Below are positions 43,136-55,555 of a stretch of 64,000 bases of DNA, piece by piece. Positions within the stretch are counted from its first letter, which is position 1; each line of letters starts with the position of its first letter. Source of the stretch: Bufo bufo (Eukaryota; Chordata; Amphibia; Anura; Bufonidae); NCBI RefSeq assembly GCF_905171765.1, contig NC_053390.1, positions 513,839,565 to 513,903,564 of the forward strand, given 5' to 3'. The notes under the pieces were generated by a model. That model searched no databases, had not been told where the DNA came from, and saw only the letters and a program-made list of their open reading frames with translations. The translations under genes were made by a program, and so were the position numbers.

Positions 43136-45008
43136 ATCCATTTTGGGCAGCAGATTATGCTGTGTGGTCAGGGACCTGCTACCAAGAAACAATGAATCGG
43201 TATGAGGACAAGCAAGAGCAGAAGAGATTGCTCATCTCCATACAGTGGAGGTGATTGCAGTATGTAAATGCAGCTCTTACCTCCACTGATGAGCAGGCAG
43301 TTATCAGGAAGCAATGGTTCCTTTCCGATCATGTGCCTTAACACTGGTGAAGATGTTGAATAGTCTACCTTAGAAACTAGGAGCAGGTAGAAACGAAAAG
43401 GTCTTAACATAATAATACTATATAAAACTATTGCATAGATGTTGATCCAGTCAACCCCCACCCCTCTCCTCGATCGAGGATTACCCAATACACCCATCCT
43501 TACTTTCATCCACCTTCTTTCCTCTCTCCTGGATGAACTAGAGGGACATGTGCCTATTTTCATCCTCCTATATATGTAATTATATAGTAAACAAGAGTAG
43601 ACATAAAATTATGATAAAAGTTAATAACTAGGAAAAATCATAATTTCTGGGGGGGGAGGGGGAGTTGCATGTGCTTGGCATGGAAAATGGTAAAAATGGT
43701 AACTCAGAGAGAGTAAATTTGGTTTATTATAATTTACTTTTCTGTTAATTTTAAACTAATGTTATTACCGTAACTGTTGGTGTACATTTCCTCGTATTAC
43801 CTCGCTGATATAGTCCAGTGACTTGCCAGTAGTAAATAATCAATAGTATATGTAACTTTACATAATAATATATATGTTTCTTCATTTGTTGCACGTATTT
43901 TAGTATGACTCTACAGCTGGTAATATTATTGTGGGTGGAAAATAAGACTTCTTGTAATGGCACTTCAATCCTCCTACATTCATACAATGTTGTGTGTCAG
44001 TTTCCTGTTTTTTCAATTTGTAAAAGACCTAAAAGCTTCAAAATAATAAACACCAATACATTACATTCCCATATCTTGACATTTGCCTGGAGTTTCCCAG
44101 TTGGAGACCATAAAGCCTGTGACAAATCAAATGTCAGATCCTGTCCATTGATGTGTATATATAAACACTTAGATATACAAACAGCTCAAATGCTAGTGTT
44201 CCAGCAGAAAATAATGCAGAAAGCCACTGCTGCCACAAGACCACAACTGTTGTCAGAACCCCCTGTCTGATTTAACCTTAGAATCCCTCTGTTTAGATCT
44301 TATGTTTAATCAGGAAGTGTAAATTCTTCAATGTCAGCAGAAGAAAAGCTGTTTTTTGCATACTATTATCTCTAGGGCATTTAAAAAGTCTGGTAGGTGG
44401 GAATCACAGGCACAAAAAGCTCTGCTTTTATGATAACAATTATAAGATAATACAATTTGCATTTTTTCACACCTTAATTATATAAATAAATTATATCAGG
44501 CCGTGTGCACATAAAATAATAATGATTTGGTAATAAAGAATATATAAAAAAGAAAAAAATGACAAGTTGAGACAGTTGCAAAAAAATCTCAATTTTTTAT
44601 CTTTTGTTAGCTAAGGATTTTTTTTTTAGGGTTACTGAGTTTTTCATAAAACTTTAAATATGTCATAGAGCTATATCAAGAGTTTTGATTTGTTGGAGTC
44701 TGAGTCCTGAGACTCCCATTGATCACCAGAACGAGGAAAGAAAGACGCTCACATATTACTCTCTCTCTCCTCGCAGCAGGTGACGAAGTGAGAAGGACTC
44801 AATTAGAAAGTCTACGGACCCATCTCGCTTCCGTCTCCTCAAATGATTAGAGAGAGCACTATGAGAGCACTTCTCTGTCCTCGTTCTAGCAATCGATAGG
44901 GATCTCTGCACTGATACAGTATGTCTCTACGACATCTCAAAAGTTTTCTCAAGACTCAGTGACCCTTTAAACTTGTGGGATTTCATTTTATTATTTTATT
45001 TTACTCAC
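43136..45008. other. No recognisable gene or element
   Basis: AT-rich with a G-rich run at 43649-43662. Short frames have no motif. 44680-44960 has AGAGAGAG-like low-complexity and a possible inverted repeat. Nothing further recognised. Confidence 0.45.
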
Positions 45009-45254
45009 TTCTGCTATATCCCAAAGTGGTTTACAGATATTAGCACCACGCAGTCCCCAATGGGGCTAACAATCTAAGTTCCCTATCAGTATGTTTTTGG
45101 AGTGTGGGAGGAAACAAGAGTACCCGGAGAAAACCCACACAAACACGGGGAGAAAATACAAACTCCATGCAGATTTTGTCCTTGGTTGAATTCAAACCTA
45201 GGACGCCAGCGCTGCAAGGCACCAGTGCTAACCACTAAGCCACCATGCTTCGCA
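45009..45254 (-). mobile_element. tRNA-derived SINE, copy 2 (minus strand)
   Basis: Reverse complement reads CATGGTGGCTTAGTGGTTAG at the head, then the same CTTTGGAGTGTGGGAGG-type body in inverse as 34423-34690. The 3' tail lies at 45009-45030. Confidence 0.75.
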
Positions 45255-45780
45255 GGATAAGTGATAAATGTCTTATCCGTGCTAGCTCCACCTCTGGGAA
45301 TGCCCATGATCACTAGAACAGGGCTCCGAAGCCCCCCAATTTTACTTGATGCAATCAAGCATACTGCTGCACCGTTCAAAGTCTATGGGACTAATGGAGA
45401 AAACTATATGTTAGGATCTAGTTTCTAAGCAGAGGAGGAAGGGGTTAACAAGAGCTGATTGCAGTGCATCCTTGGAAATTCAGGTGCTTAATGAGTTGCC
45501 GACTGCCCACGGAAAGGCAAAAAAAAAAAGAACACGGGTACGGGCCCTATTTGTTGGGCATCCTTATACCGGAGAAGTGTGCCAAATAGTGATTTCTTAC
45601 ACCATACACAATTGGTATGGCCAGTGGTTTCAACATATATACTGACACACTGGAGGACTATATCTAAAAATAGGGGACTATCTAGATAGCAAAATATATG
45701 GTGCAATTAGAGGAGGATATACCACCATCAATATATATAACCATAACAAGAGATACTTTGGTTAAGATTGTGTCTATATA
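45255..45780. other. No recognisable gene or element
   Basis: Spacer between SINE and Tc1 element; nothing recognised. Confidence 0.5.
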
Positions 45781-45782
45781 TA

Positions 45783-47024
45783 CACTGCCTGTCCAAAAAA
45801 AAAGTTGCCACCAAAACAAGCCTTTAGCTTTGATTACAGCACGCATTCGCTGTGGCATTGTTTAGATAAGCTTCTGCAATGTCACAAGATTCATTTCCAT
45901 CTAGTGTTAGTGTTGCATTAATTTTTCACCAAGATCTTGCATTGATGATGGTAGAGTCTGACTGCTACGCAAAGCCTTCTCCACCACATCCCAAAGATTC
46001 TCAATGGGGTTAAGGTCTGGACTCTGTGGTGGCCAATCCATGTGTGAAAATGATGTCTCATGCTCCTGAACCACTCTTTCACAATTTGAGCTCGATGAAT
46101 CCTGGCATTGTCATCTTGGAAAATGCCCGTGCCATCAGGGAAGAAAAAAATCCATTGATGGAATAACCTGGTCATTCAGTATGTTCAGGTAGTCAGCTGA
46201 CCTTATTCTTGGAGCACATACTGTTGCTGAACCCAGACCTGACCGATTGCAGCAACCCCAGATCATAGCACTGCCCCCACAGGCTTGTACAGTAGGCACT
46301 AGGCATGATGGGTGCATCACTTCATCTGCCTCTCTTCTTACCCTGATGCGCCCATCACTCTGGAACAGGGTAAATCTGGACTCATCAGACCACATGACCT
46401 TCTTCCATTGCTCCAGAGTCCAATCTTTATGCTCCCTAGCAAATTGAAGCCTTTTTTCTGGTTTGCCTCACTGATTAGTGGTTTTCTTACGGCTACACAG
46501 CTGTTCAGTCCCAATCCCTTGAGTTCCCTTCGCATTGTTCGTGTGGAAATGCTCTTACTTTCACTATTAAACATAGCCCTGAGTTCTATTGTTGTTTTTC
46601 TTCGATTTGATTTCACCAAACGTTTAAGTGATCGCCGATCACGATCATTCAGGATTTTTTCCCCACCACATTTCTTCCTTTAATACAATGGATCCCCACT
46701 ATCCTTCCAGTTTTTAATAATGCGATGGACAGTTCTTAACCTAATGTTAGTAGTTTCTGCAATCTCCTTAGATGTTTTCTCTGCTTGATGCATGCCAATG
46801 ATTTGACCCTTCTCAAACAGACTAACATCTTTTCCACGACCACGAGATGTGTCTTTCGACATGGTTGTTTAAGAAATGAGGAGCAACTCATTGCACCAGT
46901 TGGGGTTAAATAACTTGTTGCCAGCTGAAAGATAATCGCCCATGCAGTAATTATCCAATAGGAGGCTCATAACTATTTACTTAGTTAAATCCAGGTGGCA
47001 ACTTTTTTTTTTGGACAGACAGTG
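45783..47024 (-). mobile_element. Tc1-like element (1242 bp), minus strand
   Basis: Ends CACTGCCTGTCCAAAAAAAA and complement (CACTGTCTGTCC at the right), with TA at 45781-45782 and 47025-47026. Followed by a short (TA)n. Confidence 0.9.
45918..46862 (-). pseudogene. Tc1-like transposase, multiply frameshifted
   Basis: The N-terminal HTH frame 46862-46680 begins MSKDTSRGRGKDVSLFEKGQ. Downstream frames carry VRKPLIS, first Asp in WSDESRFTLF (46395-46135) and second Asp in [17 protein letters not shown] (46175-45918). In an adjacent frame the same stretch reads [15 protein letters not shown] with the catalytic Glu. If the local shift is bridged, 36 residues separate second Asp and Glu (DD36E spacing). 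At least three frameshifts; inactive. Confidence 0.85.
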
Positions 47025-47026
47025 TA

Positions 47027-47341
47027 TATATATATATATTCTTTATATATTTTTACATTTGTATGCACATATGTTTTTATCTGTTTTTTATAAGTTTTTT
47101 TTATAGGGTGATATTATTAGTGTAATCAATAAATATTTGATGCAAAGTAAGCAATTGCGGCAGTCCTTGTATTACCAGATTTAGAGTGCCTCCCGTCTTT
47201 TTATTATTTACCCCCAAAAAAAGAACAGTTTTAAGTTGTGGGATAACTCTGTTAAAACACTGCAGTGTTATACTGCTTACTTTTTTAACAAGCTGTTTCC
47301 AATGCATATGTTTCACACCCAGCTTGTTTATATATTCATGT
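47027..47341. other. No gene
   Basis: (TA)n and T-rich sequence next to the Tc1 element; nothing else recognised. Confidence 0.5.
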
Positions 47342-47707
47342 TGTGACACAGCAAGGGGTTTTGTCTGGGAAAGGTATTTTCCTCCCTACATGTGCGGCTG
47401 GGCTGGTTTCCAGCCAGGTAAGTTTAAATACCGGACTGGAGTTTAAGTGCAGGTCCGGATTTTGGCAGAACCTGGCTGTCCTTAAATAGGCAGCTGGACT
47501 CAGCAGCTAAGTCTCTGTGTTGGGATCTGGGAGTCTTGTGTCTGGATGAAGGCTTGCTACCTGTTTGGTGCTGCTATCAGCAAGGACTCTTTGAGGCAGA
47601 ATTGCCGCATGGTGTGAATTACCACTAACGCCGCAAGGTGACTATTTGTTTGAATATGAGTGTTTGTTTTTTCACTTGCCTAACGTGTGAATAAAACACT
47701 GAAAACA
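47342..47707 (+). mobile_element. Possible solo LTR or LTR fragment
   Basis: Begins TGTGACACAGCAAGGGG, has TTTAAATACC and TTAAATAGG as TATA-like elements, and an AATAAA at about 47690 shortly before AAAACA. CATGT before and CATGA after would be a 4/5 target duplication. GC content is higher than the flanks. The end point is uncertain. Confidence 0.4.
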
Positions 47708-48345
47708 CATGACCGCTGCAGGCAATCACTGGCCCCAAACAGTGCATGCAGCTCTTTTGTCTCAGGCATGCCATCCTTTAAACATATATTCCGACTCCTA
47801 TAATGCTACATGTTGATACACAATCTCTGTTCTCACTTTGAAAATCCATTTGCTTTTTTATGTCGGATCCCAACAACTAATTTTTCTTTTACTAGTTTCT
47901 TTATCAGGTCAGTAGTGGTGCACTATGGGAAGATTATCAAAATGCCTTTTCCATTATATTGACACTTAGATCTCATACCCAAACCACGTACAGTTACACA
48001 AAGAGTCTCTGAGTTCAGGAGGCACTATACTCTCCGCCAAAAGCAATACCCCAATGGTAGAATACAGCATGCAGTTTGGGTCCATAACTGGCTTTGAGCA
48101 TGAAGCTCACAAAGAAGTTCAAGACACACTGTAGATTTTGTGGACTTTGTATCTAAGGCCCAGTTTTCATCCCTTTTTGCATTCCCTGTTGAATGGTCCC
48201 AAATTGTCCTGTCTTTAAAATAAAACAGAAAAACATAGCCTTCATAACACTGGATTTTTTAATTTGCAATAAAAGTTTATGGTAACAGAACACAACTGGA
48301 GAAGCATCTTGTGATATATTTTTTTCCTTTAAAAAATGACACTTA
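47708..48345. other. No recognisable gene or element
   Basis: Nothing recognised. Confidence 0.45.
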
Positions 48346-48735
48346 AAGGAGCTGTCCTGGCTTTATATTGATAAAAGGTCATCAATATCTAATTGGCGGG
48401 GTCTAATACCCAGCAACCCCAACGATCAGTTGTTTGATGAGGAGGTGGCGCTCCAAGCGAGCGCAGTTTCCTGTTCATTACACTGCCCGTTGTCTCGGAA
48501 GTTTCAGCAGTGCAATGTAATGACAGGTACTCTCTACTTTCACCTGAATGGAGCCAGTACTTGTAATTACACTACCCAACCGCTCCACAGGATACAATAG
48601 GCAGTGTAATGAACAGAAAACTGTGCTCACATGGAGCGCCACCGCCTCTTCAAACAGCTGATTGACGGGTGTGCCGGGTGTCGAACCCCACGCCGATCAG
48701 ATATTGATGACCTATCCTGACTTGAAATGGGTTTT
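48346..48735. mobile_element. Palindromic MITE (ATCAATATCT arms)
   Basis: AGGTCATCAATATCTAATTGG (48376-48396) pairs with the complement segment ending TGATGACCTAT near 48714. Inner arms pair around GATCAG(T/C)TG(T/A)TTGA. TTAA precedes the left edge. A partial further repeat, GGTCATCAGTAACTGATTGG, follows at 48759. Confidence 0.6.
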
Positions 48736-49897
48736 CTGGATGGACCTATCCTCTGGATGGTCATCAGTAACTGATTGGTAGGGGTTTGACAACAGAGACC
48801 GCGCTGATCAGTTGTTGAAGTCCGTATCCTATCCGCAAAAAAAATGGAACAGACACGGAAACAAGCAACGTTCGTGTGCACGTAGCCTTAGACACAAAGT
48901 CCAAATGGCTGTTAAAAAACATATATTTCTTTAACCATAAATTGTGCCATAAGCAGATGCCTACTCCCCTACCTGATCCCTTCAGCCATGGATGCAGTTT
49001 CACAGCTGCAGGAGAGCCATAGGTTGTAGTATGGAGTATACAGGACATATGCACCAGATACAAGGTTTTAGAAACTTTGCCACTATTTGCATTATTCCCA
49101 GTAGCTGTAAGGAGCATCAGAATCTTTGATACCATAGGCTAATGGCTGTTTTTACCATTACATCTCAGATGAATCCCATTTTGTTGACACAGTTGTAGAA
49201 TAAAAACATACGTCTCATTTGTGAGCACTATTTTATTATAATGAGAAGTAAGCAAGGCTGGAATTGATGGATCATGAGACAGTGAAGCAGCTAATTATTT
49301 AATTTTGCATAATTAACAGCTAAATGAAAAGATGGGGCTGGGAGCTAATCATATTCTCCTCTAGAGCATTACAGTTGCATGGTCATTTGTCTTAAAAAAA
49401 AATAATCGGATATCATTCGAATCTGCAGCAGCTTCCAGATTTGTTGGAGCAGCTAATTCATTCACTTATTAAAAGTGAACGACTTATCTGTAAACCTTAT
49501 GTAATGCACACACAGCACTTTTATTGCAGCTTCTCTAGTGATATGGTTATGTGAAACTTGACAAGCGGACACATAAAAGTGAATGTTATGAAAATTTATC
49601 ATTGCAAATTACAACAAACATTCTTGATTTGCGTCATAAACCATTTACTCTTACCACATACAGTCTGATGTGCTTTACTCAGCCAAATGTATCTGTTCTT
49701 CAACAAAGTAGCAGAAAACTGTTATTTGTATGCATTTGCTTGGATAAGGTTGATATTAACATAGTTTTCTTCAATTTCCTATAAATTCTGTTTATAGTTT
49801 CAGTGGGGTTAGGTAAGATCTAGGAACTATGGATCCCTTTGCTGAATTTTTTATTTTATTGCATATATAATTTAAGATAATTTTTTTTTCCGATTGT
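48736..49897. other. No gene; repeat remnant at left
   Basis: 48750-48830 is a partial copy of the preceding MITE arm. The rest shows nothing recognisable. Confidence 0.45.
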
Positions 49898-50275
49898 TTA
49901 AAGGAGTTGTCCCATGAAAATTATTCTACAGCTTTCAAACCAGCACCTGGATCTAAATACTTTTGTAATTGTATGTAATTGAAAATTTTGTATAGCCACT
50001 GATCTATTCAATACAATATATCTGTATAGTGCCACCAGCTGTTTGTACTTTTTCTTATTTCTTTGACCTGCTCACTGAGAAGGCCACACATGCTCAGTTT
50101 CATCCTTCAACTACCTCCTGTGCTGTGATAGGGAGATATACACGCCTCCTTAGCTACAGAAGAAAATAGCTGGATTCATGTGAGGTACAGGGCTGGTTCT
50201 AGCTTTGTTAGAAAGATACTGCCATGTAATATCTAATTCTCATGTTTTACATTAATCATGAGATGACCCCTTTAA
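49898..50275. mobile_element. 370-bp MITE with TTAA target duplication
   Basis: AGGAGTTGTCCCATGA at 49902 and the complement AGGGGTCATCTCATGA ending 50271, flanked by TTAA at 49898-49901 and 50272-50275. TTAA duplication points to a piggyBac- or Kolobok-type source. Confidence 0.75.
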
Positions 50276-51336
50276 TAAGAATTCTGAACAGTTTTTATTC
50301 TGTAGCCTTCATGCACACTGTTTTAATACATAGGTTGCAGAACTTCGTTCTCTGTGAAGTGAGTCAGATGCCTACATCTTCAGTGGCTCTTGTGACCTCC
50401 AGGACACTGATCTAAGCTTAATTATGACCACATCATAGTAGCGTTCAGGAGACCACAGGAGCAACTGGAGATTGAGGCATCAGATGAAATTTATAGTGAA
50501 TGGGATTCTGTGTTGAAATACACGAGGATGCAGAATGAAAATCCCAGATGAAGGTCAGGGAAATTAATTCACAAGTGTTAGCATGATACAGGAGATGATC
50601 TTACATGTGTTATTGTCACCGAGGACACAATTCTCACCATCTAGAAGGTCACATTCCAAAATGTATTTACCGGGTTAGACAAGATATGGAGTAATTAATT
50701 AATTTATTAAGTAATTAATTTAGTTAAACACTTTCGAAGGAGACTAGACTGGTCTGTTAATATTATTGCTGTGGAAAACAACACAGTGGGGTGCAGTACA
50801 TATGCCAGTCTCATTAAAATGTCTGCTGCCACAGAATGCACCAAATTTACTAAGAAGCACAAGTCCCTTAATATATTTGTTGCATTTCCGGGCAGTCCAG
50901 GCATGAAACAAAATCGACACTAGCTATGAGCTGGCATACATTTGTACTATCCCACTGAGCCCAGACTACTGAAGAGTCGCAAATCATATTGCAAATGTGC
51001 CCTCTTCCATAATTTTCTACTTTTTGATGCTTCTGTAGCAGCGTAAAACAGTTTGATAAATGTCCCTACATAAGTTAAAATGACAAATCACCAATTGATA
51101 GCTACCTTAATTTGTGACCTTCTCTGGGCTTCTACTGATGAGATGTAGATCTGTTGTAGTATGAACAACTTTCTACTAATTGCACCTGAAAAGGTCCAAA
51201 ATAGCCATACCGCAGGTTAACTCTTCCACAGGTATTTGCGTTTCACGCCTTGCATCACGGAAAAGTGTCAACTGTTGGCAGAAAATGGCTTAATTGACCC
51301 GACTGCTTATTTAAAATCTCTTGTGTATGGCGAGTT
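50276..51336. other. No recognisable gene or element
   Basis: Nothing recognised. Confidence 0.5.
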
Positions 51337-51655
51337 TTAAGCTCGCATTACACTGGCAGATTTTCTGCCAGATGATCGCTAACAAGCATTCATAGTAACA
51401 CTTGTTAGCGATCATCTGGCAGTGTAATACTACCTCTGATTACCCGATGAACGAGCAAACACTTGTTCATCGGGCAAGTGTGATCTTTCAGCATGCGTGC
51501 TGTCTAATCCCGATCTTCTGGAATAGCGATTGCTGCTCCCCATGCTGTGAAAGAGATCACTGCATGTAATAGCATTGGTCTCCTCTGCTAGCGAGCAGGC
51601 GATTGCCGAGAAGGAATGCTTCCCTCCCAATAATCGCTGTGTAATCGGGGCTTAA
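51337..51655. mobile_element. 311-bp palindromic MITE with TTAA flanks
   Basis: GCTCGCATTACAC at 51341 and complement GCCCCGATTACAC ending 51651, with TTAA at 51337-51340 and 51652-51655. Internal hairpins on GATGATCGCTAACAAG and CCGATGAACGAGCAA. Confidence 0.75.
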
Positions 51656-52392
51656 GTTTAGAACTTCCGAATGTCCAAAAATTATATAGTTATAATGAAT
51701 TTATAATAAACGGTAACTATGTTTACAGTATTAACAGTGTAACGTCTTTGTGTTATCTTGTGTGACATACCTACGTGAGCGCAACAGTGGCCTGCATTAT
51801 ATATTATATTACTGTTTTTACTTGATGAGGAAGATGTGAGAAGCAATTTATACAACCAGCCTCAGATTGGTTGGACTTTAGTCAGTTTGTAACTATTACA
51901 TCAACTAACCAACAACAGGAAGGATACTCATCATTACAGCATGTGCTTATAAGAAAACGCTGTCAAGTACATTGTTTTGTAGGAATATAGATGACTAAAC
52001 CGGGATACAAACCTAAATAAACCCAAATTCTGTCTCATATTGACATATGTGAACAGCATTTCCTAAATGTGTTAGACAGTTTTTGTGTTAGACAGCCTTA
52101 ACTGACAAGGGAGCACAGTGGAGCGGAAAATTGCAATGGTTTTGCAGGAAAGGAGAATGGCTTAGGATGCGACACTATGGAGGACATTTACTATGTGATT
52201 TATGCCAATAGTGGCATAAATAATAGGTAAAAATCTGCAACTTTTTCCACTTCACGCCACTTTTCAAAAATGACAAGAAAAGTGAGTGGGGAGGAGGCGG
52301 CTCAGCAGGCCTGGCAAATTTATCTTTATTCATGTCAGTTTTCTGGCATGAATAAAGACATAAATCTATGGCAGCCTCCTAGACTGTCACAC
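51656..52392. other. No recognisable gene or element
   Basis: Nothing recognised apart from a small inverted repeat TTTATGCCA/TGGCATAAA at 52200-52218. Confidence 0.45.
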
Positions 52393-52613
52393 GGCCAGCG
52401 GGAGGATGTGCCAAATCTGCAAGAGGCCTGTAGATGTCTGAAAAAAGCTGTGGCAGAGGCGATCCTTCAGGTTGAGACCCCTCCGGTACGTGATCGCAGG
52501 AGCCGGACTGAGAAGATTACCAACGTCGGGATCCATCTGAAGAATCCCCCAATTCTTGCGAAGGATTTTCTGTATCAGACCATTTGCCCCATCAAAGGTG
52601 GCAATTAGCCGAA
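52393..52613 (-). pseudogene. Possible Penelope-like element fragment (pre-GIY-YIG linker)
   Basis: A minus-strand reading of 52613-52393 gives ATFDGANGLIQKILRKNWG and ITYRRGLNLKDRLCHSFF. This resembles the segment between reverse transcriptase and GIY-YIG endonuclease in Penelope-like elements (I..ILxKxW; RRxxNLKDxL). The match is from memory. The adjacent frame 52853-52605 (contains IDVYHGEQYPRKVHFLLNSI) is unrecognised. Confidence 0.4.
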
Positions 52614-53145
52614 CCAGTCCCTGAGTACTCTTCCTCTCACGAGGGTTAAGGAGTGATTCACGGGCACAGGATAACGAATGCTGTTAAGCAGAAAATGTAC
52701 CTTCCGGGGATACTGCTCACCATGATAAACGTCAATGTGAGGCATTGGGAGTTGATTTGACTGACCTGTAGGCGCAATCTTGCGGATCTCCTCACTGAGG
52801 GAGAAAGGATCCCCGGGGAAGGCCCATTTAACTCTATGAGGAAACGCTCCCATTTAAATCAGACATCTACTCCATCGACCTGCAGTGCCGACTCTAGGAT
52901 CAATATATAGGGGGGGCACAGAAGATACACAGTCAAAAATGGGGGGGGCACTAATAATTTTCACCAACTAATCATACTACTGAAAAATACTAAATAAGTA
53001 TATATAAATAAGATAACAATATACAAGAGTATTGCGGTATGCAGGGATAGCTTTATATTGTATTCAACCAAATACTTAAAAGACAAGCTTTCAAGAGTTT
53101 CCTTTCTTCCTCAGAACGCTTGAGTATTCAGAAACAGTCTATTCC
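52614..53145. other. Unrecognised 82-codon minus frame; otherwise nothing
   Basis: The frame 52853-52605 on the minus strand is open for 82 codons with ordinary amino-acid composition but no family I recognise. G-rich stretches lie at 52908-52949. Confidence 0.35.
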
Positions 53146-53587
53146 TAAGAGTGGATTCACATTTACGTTATGCCATTTTGTTTCAAACAGAATATAACGG
53201 AATGGCCAGATGGAATGCAAAACCGAAGCCTTTAAGAGGCATTTCTTTTTGCTCTGTCCTAATAGAAGTCTATGAGAAAGCCTAACGGATCCGTCTGGGT
53301 GCCGTTATGCAAGACGGAAAACAAAGTCCTGTCGACAGAACTTTGTTTTCCGTCTTGCATAACAGGAACCAGATGGATCTGTTTTGATCCCCACAGAATT
53401 CTATTCTGACGGAAACCAAACTGAATGCCTTTTAAAGGCTTCCGTTTTGCATTCTGTCATAATACAAGTCTATGGGCAGAAGAACGGATCCGTCCTCCAT
53501 TTTATGGATTCCGTTATGTTCCGTTATAACCATGTTATAACGGAAAGGCATTACGGAAGCCCTAACGCTAGTGTGAACCCACACTAA
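53146..53587. mobile_element. 436-bp MITE with TAA target duplication
   Basis: GAGTGGATTCACAT at 53149 and complement GTGTGGGTTCACAC ending 53584, flanked by TAA (53146-53148, 53585-53587). Contains two CGGATCCG copies and long internal inverted repeats around TTTGTTTTCCGTCTTGCATAA. Confidence 0.75.
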
Positions 53588-54370
53588 AAGGTGAATAGCA
53601 GGAGAATTTAAAAATCTAGATCAATATGTACAATTGGTTAAGTGAGCAGAATGTGAGAAATTACCGCATAACAACCAGATGCCTGTCCAGCCAAACCGAG
53701 AGACGGACTGAAATGTCCCAGTCGCCATGGCTAGTTAATCACATTACATATAATCTAGTAGACTGTCTGAAGTACTGGTAGGGTCTTCTCTAAAGATGGT
53801 TCTGCGCCCTTGTGAGTCCCTGGTAATAGTCTTTGAGGTTTGACCGCACGGGGCAGTAAATGATTTGTTGTCATTGGGGCCCTCAGATCTGTTATACACA
53901 CTGGTGCTGTGGCTGACTGGCATCTGTAGCAGGCTATGCCATCCTGCAGTGTGCCACCAGGACTCCTGATACCCATACCCAGCGAGAAACAGGAGACAGC
54001 CTACCCCTAGTCCTCTGCTGCTCCCTATTTGCAGTGCTTTCGCCTGTTACTATCGCACACACTGCACACTTACTTATGTCACATGTGTGGGAGCTTACCT
54101 CAATTTGCGTGACAAGGACAGAGAGATTAAGTACGGAGACAGTCGGTTACAGTCCTCAGTGTCTCGCAGTTGCCGTTCTCACGCTCTCGTGTTGAATTCC
54201 CACGAGATGAGAGGACGTTTGGGCGTCTCGCGCTGTTTGCTCTCTTGCTCGCTGTATGCCTGGGAAAATTGACTTTAGGTTAGCTTAATTGCAATTTCGC
54301 TATTCGTCTTCATGCATGGCCATGCTTATACAATATTGCGGCTCATAGCGAGTGGATCAATAAAGCACCA
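53588..54370. other. No gene recognised
   Basis: Contains GC-rich sequence at 54120-54270 that may belong to a Penelope-like terminal region, given the motif that follows at 54371. Otherwise nothing recognised. Confidence 0.4.
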
Positions 54371-54406
54371 GACGTGTTTCGAAATACTTCATTACTTCTT
54401 CTTCAG
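54371..54406 (-). ncRNA. Hammerhead-ribozyme-like relic (Penelope type)
   Basis: The minus strand reads CTGAAGA, then GAAGTA...TATTTC able to pair as helix II, then CGAAAC and ACGTC. This follows the hammerhead core order CUGANGA - helix II - GAAA - short helix III - UH. The short palindromic ACGCGT-like helix III seen in Penelope elements is ACACGT here. Probably inactive. Confidence 0.4.
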
Positions 54407-54411
54407 TGTCT

Positions 54412-55555
54412 GATAGGCCTCCTGAGTTATATTACTCCTGTATAATAATGTACCCTGATATCCCTTAGTTATATGACCCCGCCGGGCAGTGGCGTAGCTA
54501 GAAATGACTGGGCCCCAAAGCAATTTTTTGATTTTGAATGGGGCCCCCCTCCCCCACTAACTTTTTCGCAACCCCTTCCTTTCATGCCGCCCCCATTCCT
54601 GTGGCTAGTAAAGATCTCTCTCTCAGACCAGGCCTGGCAGCTGTTCAATCCTTTTCCTACTCTGTCTGTAATATCTGTATATTTTTTCATAGTGTAATAC
54701 TGTTGAGGAGGCCCTGACAAAATCGTTTAGTCCTCCTCCTCCTGGATGGGCCCCTTCTAGGTCTCAGGGCCCCAAAGCAGCTGCTTCCCCTGCAGCTACG
54801 CCCCTGGCGCTGGGGTAATATTATTAAGGGGTATCAGGGTACATTGGGTGTAATATAACTGTCAGACATTGGGTGTATATACCTATCAGACATTATAAAG
54901 GGGTAATATAGCTTACATTACCACTGTATTACGTCCCTGATAGGATAGCACTCCTCAGTTATGTTACCCCTGTATAATGCACTCTGATACCCCTTAGTTA
55001 TATTATATAACTAAGGGATATCAGGGTACATTATACATTGGGTAATATAACCAAGGGCTATCATGGGACATTATACAGGGTTAATGTAAGCTATATTACC
55101 ACCGTACAATGCCTGATAGGCCTCCTGAGTTATATTACCCCTGTATAATAATGTACCCTGATACCCCTTAGTTATATGACCCCGCCGGGATCATATAACT
55201 AAGGGGTATCCGGGTACATAATTATACAAGGGTAATATAACTCAGGAGGCCTATCAGGCATTATACGGTGGTAATATAACTTATATTACCCCCTGTATAA
55301 TGTACCCTGATACCCCTTGGTTATATTACCCCCTGTATAATGTACCCTGATTACCCTCAGTGATATAACTGAGGGGTATCAGGGGACATTATGGGTAATA
55401 TAATAACTAAGGGGTATCAGGGTACATTATACAAGGGTAATATAACTGAGGAGGACTCAGTGCTATCAGGGGACATTATACAGGGGTCCTCAGTTATATT
55501 ACCCCTGTATAATGTACCCTGATACCCCTAAGATATAGGGGTATCAGGGTTGAGG
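54412..55555. repeat. Palindromic satellite-like array
   Basis: Many direct and inverted copies of GGGGTATCAGGGTACATTAT and GGTAATATAACTNAGGAGG blocks, switching strand repeatedly; interrupted by a hAT MITE at 54487-54806. No coding content. Confidence 0.85.
54487..54806. mobile_element. 320-bp hAT MITE (CAGTGGCGTAGCTA ends)
   Basis: CAGTGGCGTAGCTAGAAATG at the left; the right end complement is CAGGGGCGTAGCTGCAGGGG. Flanking octamers CCGCCGGG and GCGCTGGG match at 6 of 8. The interior has GGGCCCC blocks near both ends. Confidence 0.75.
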
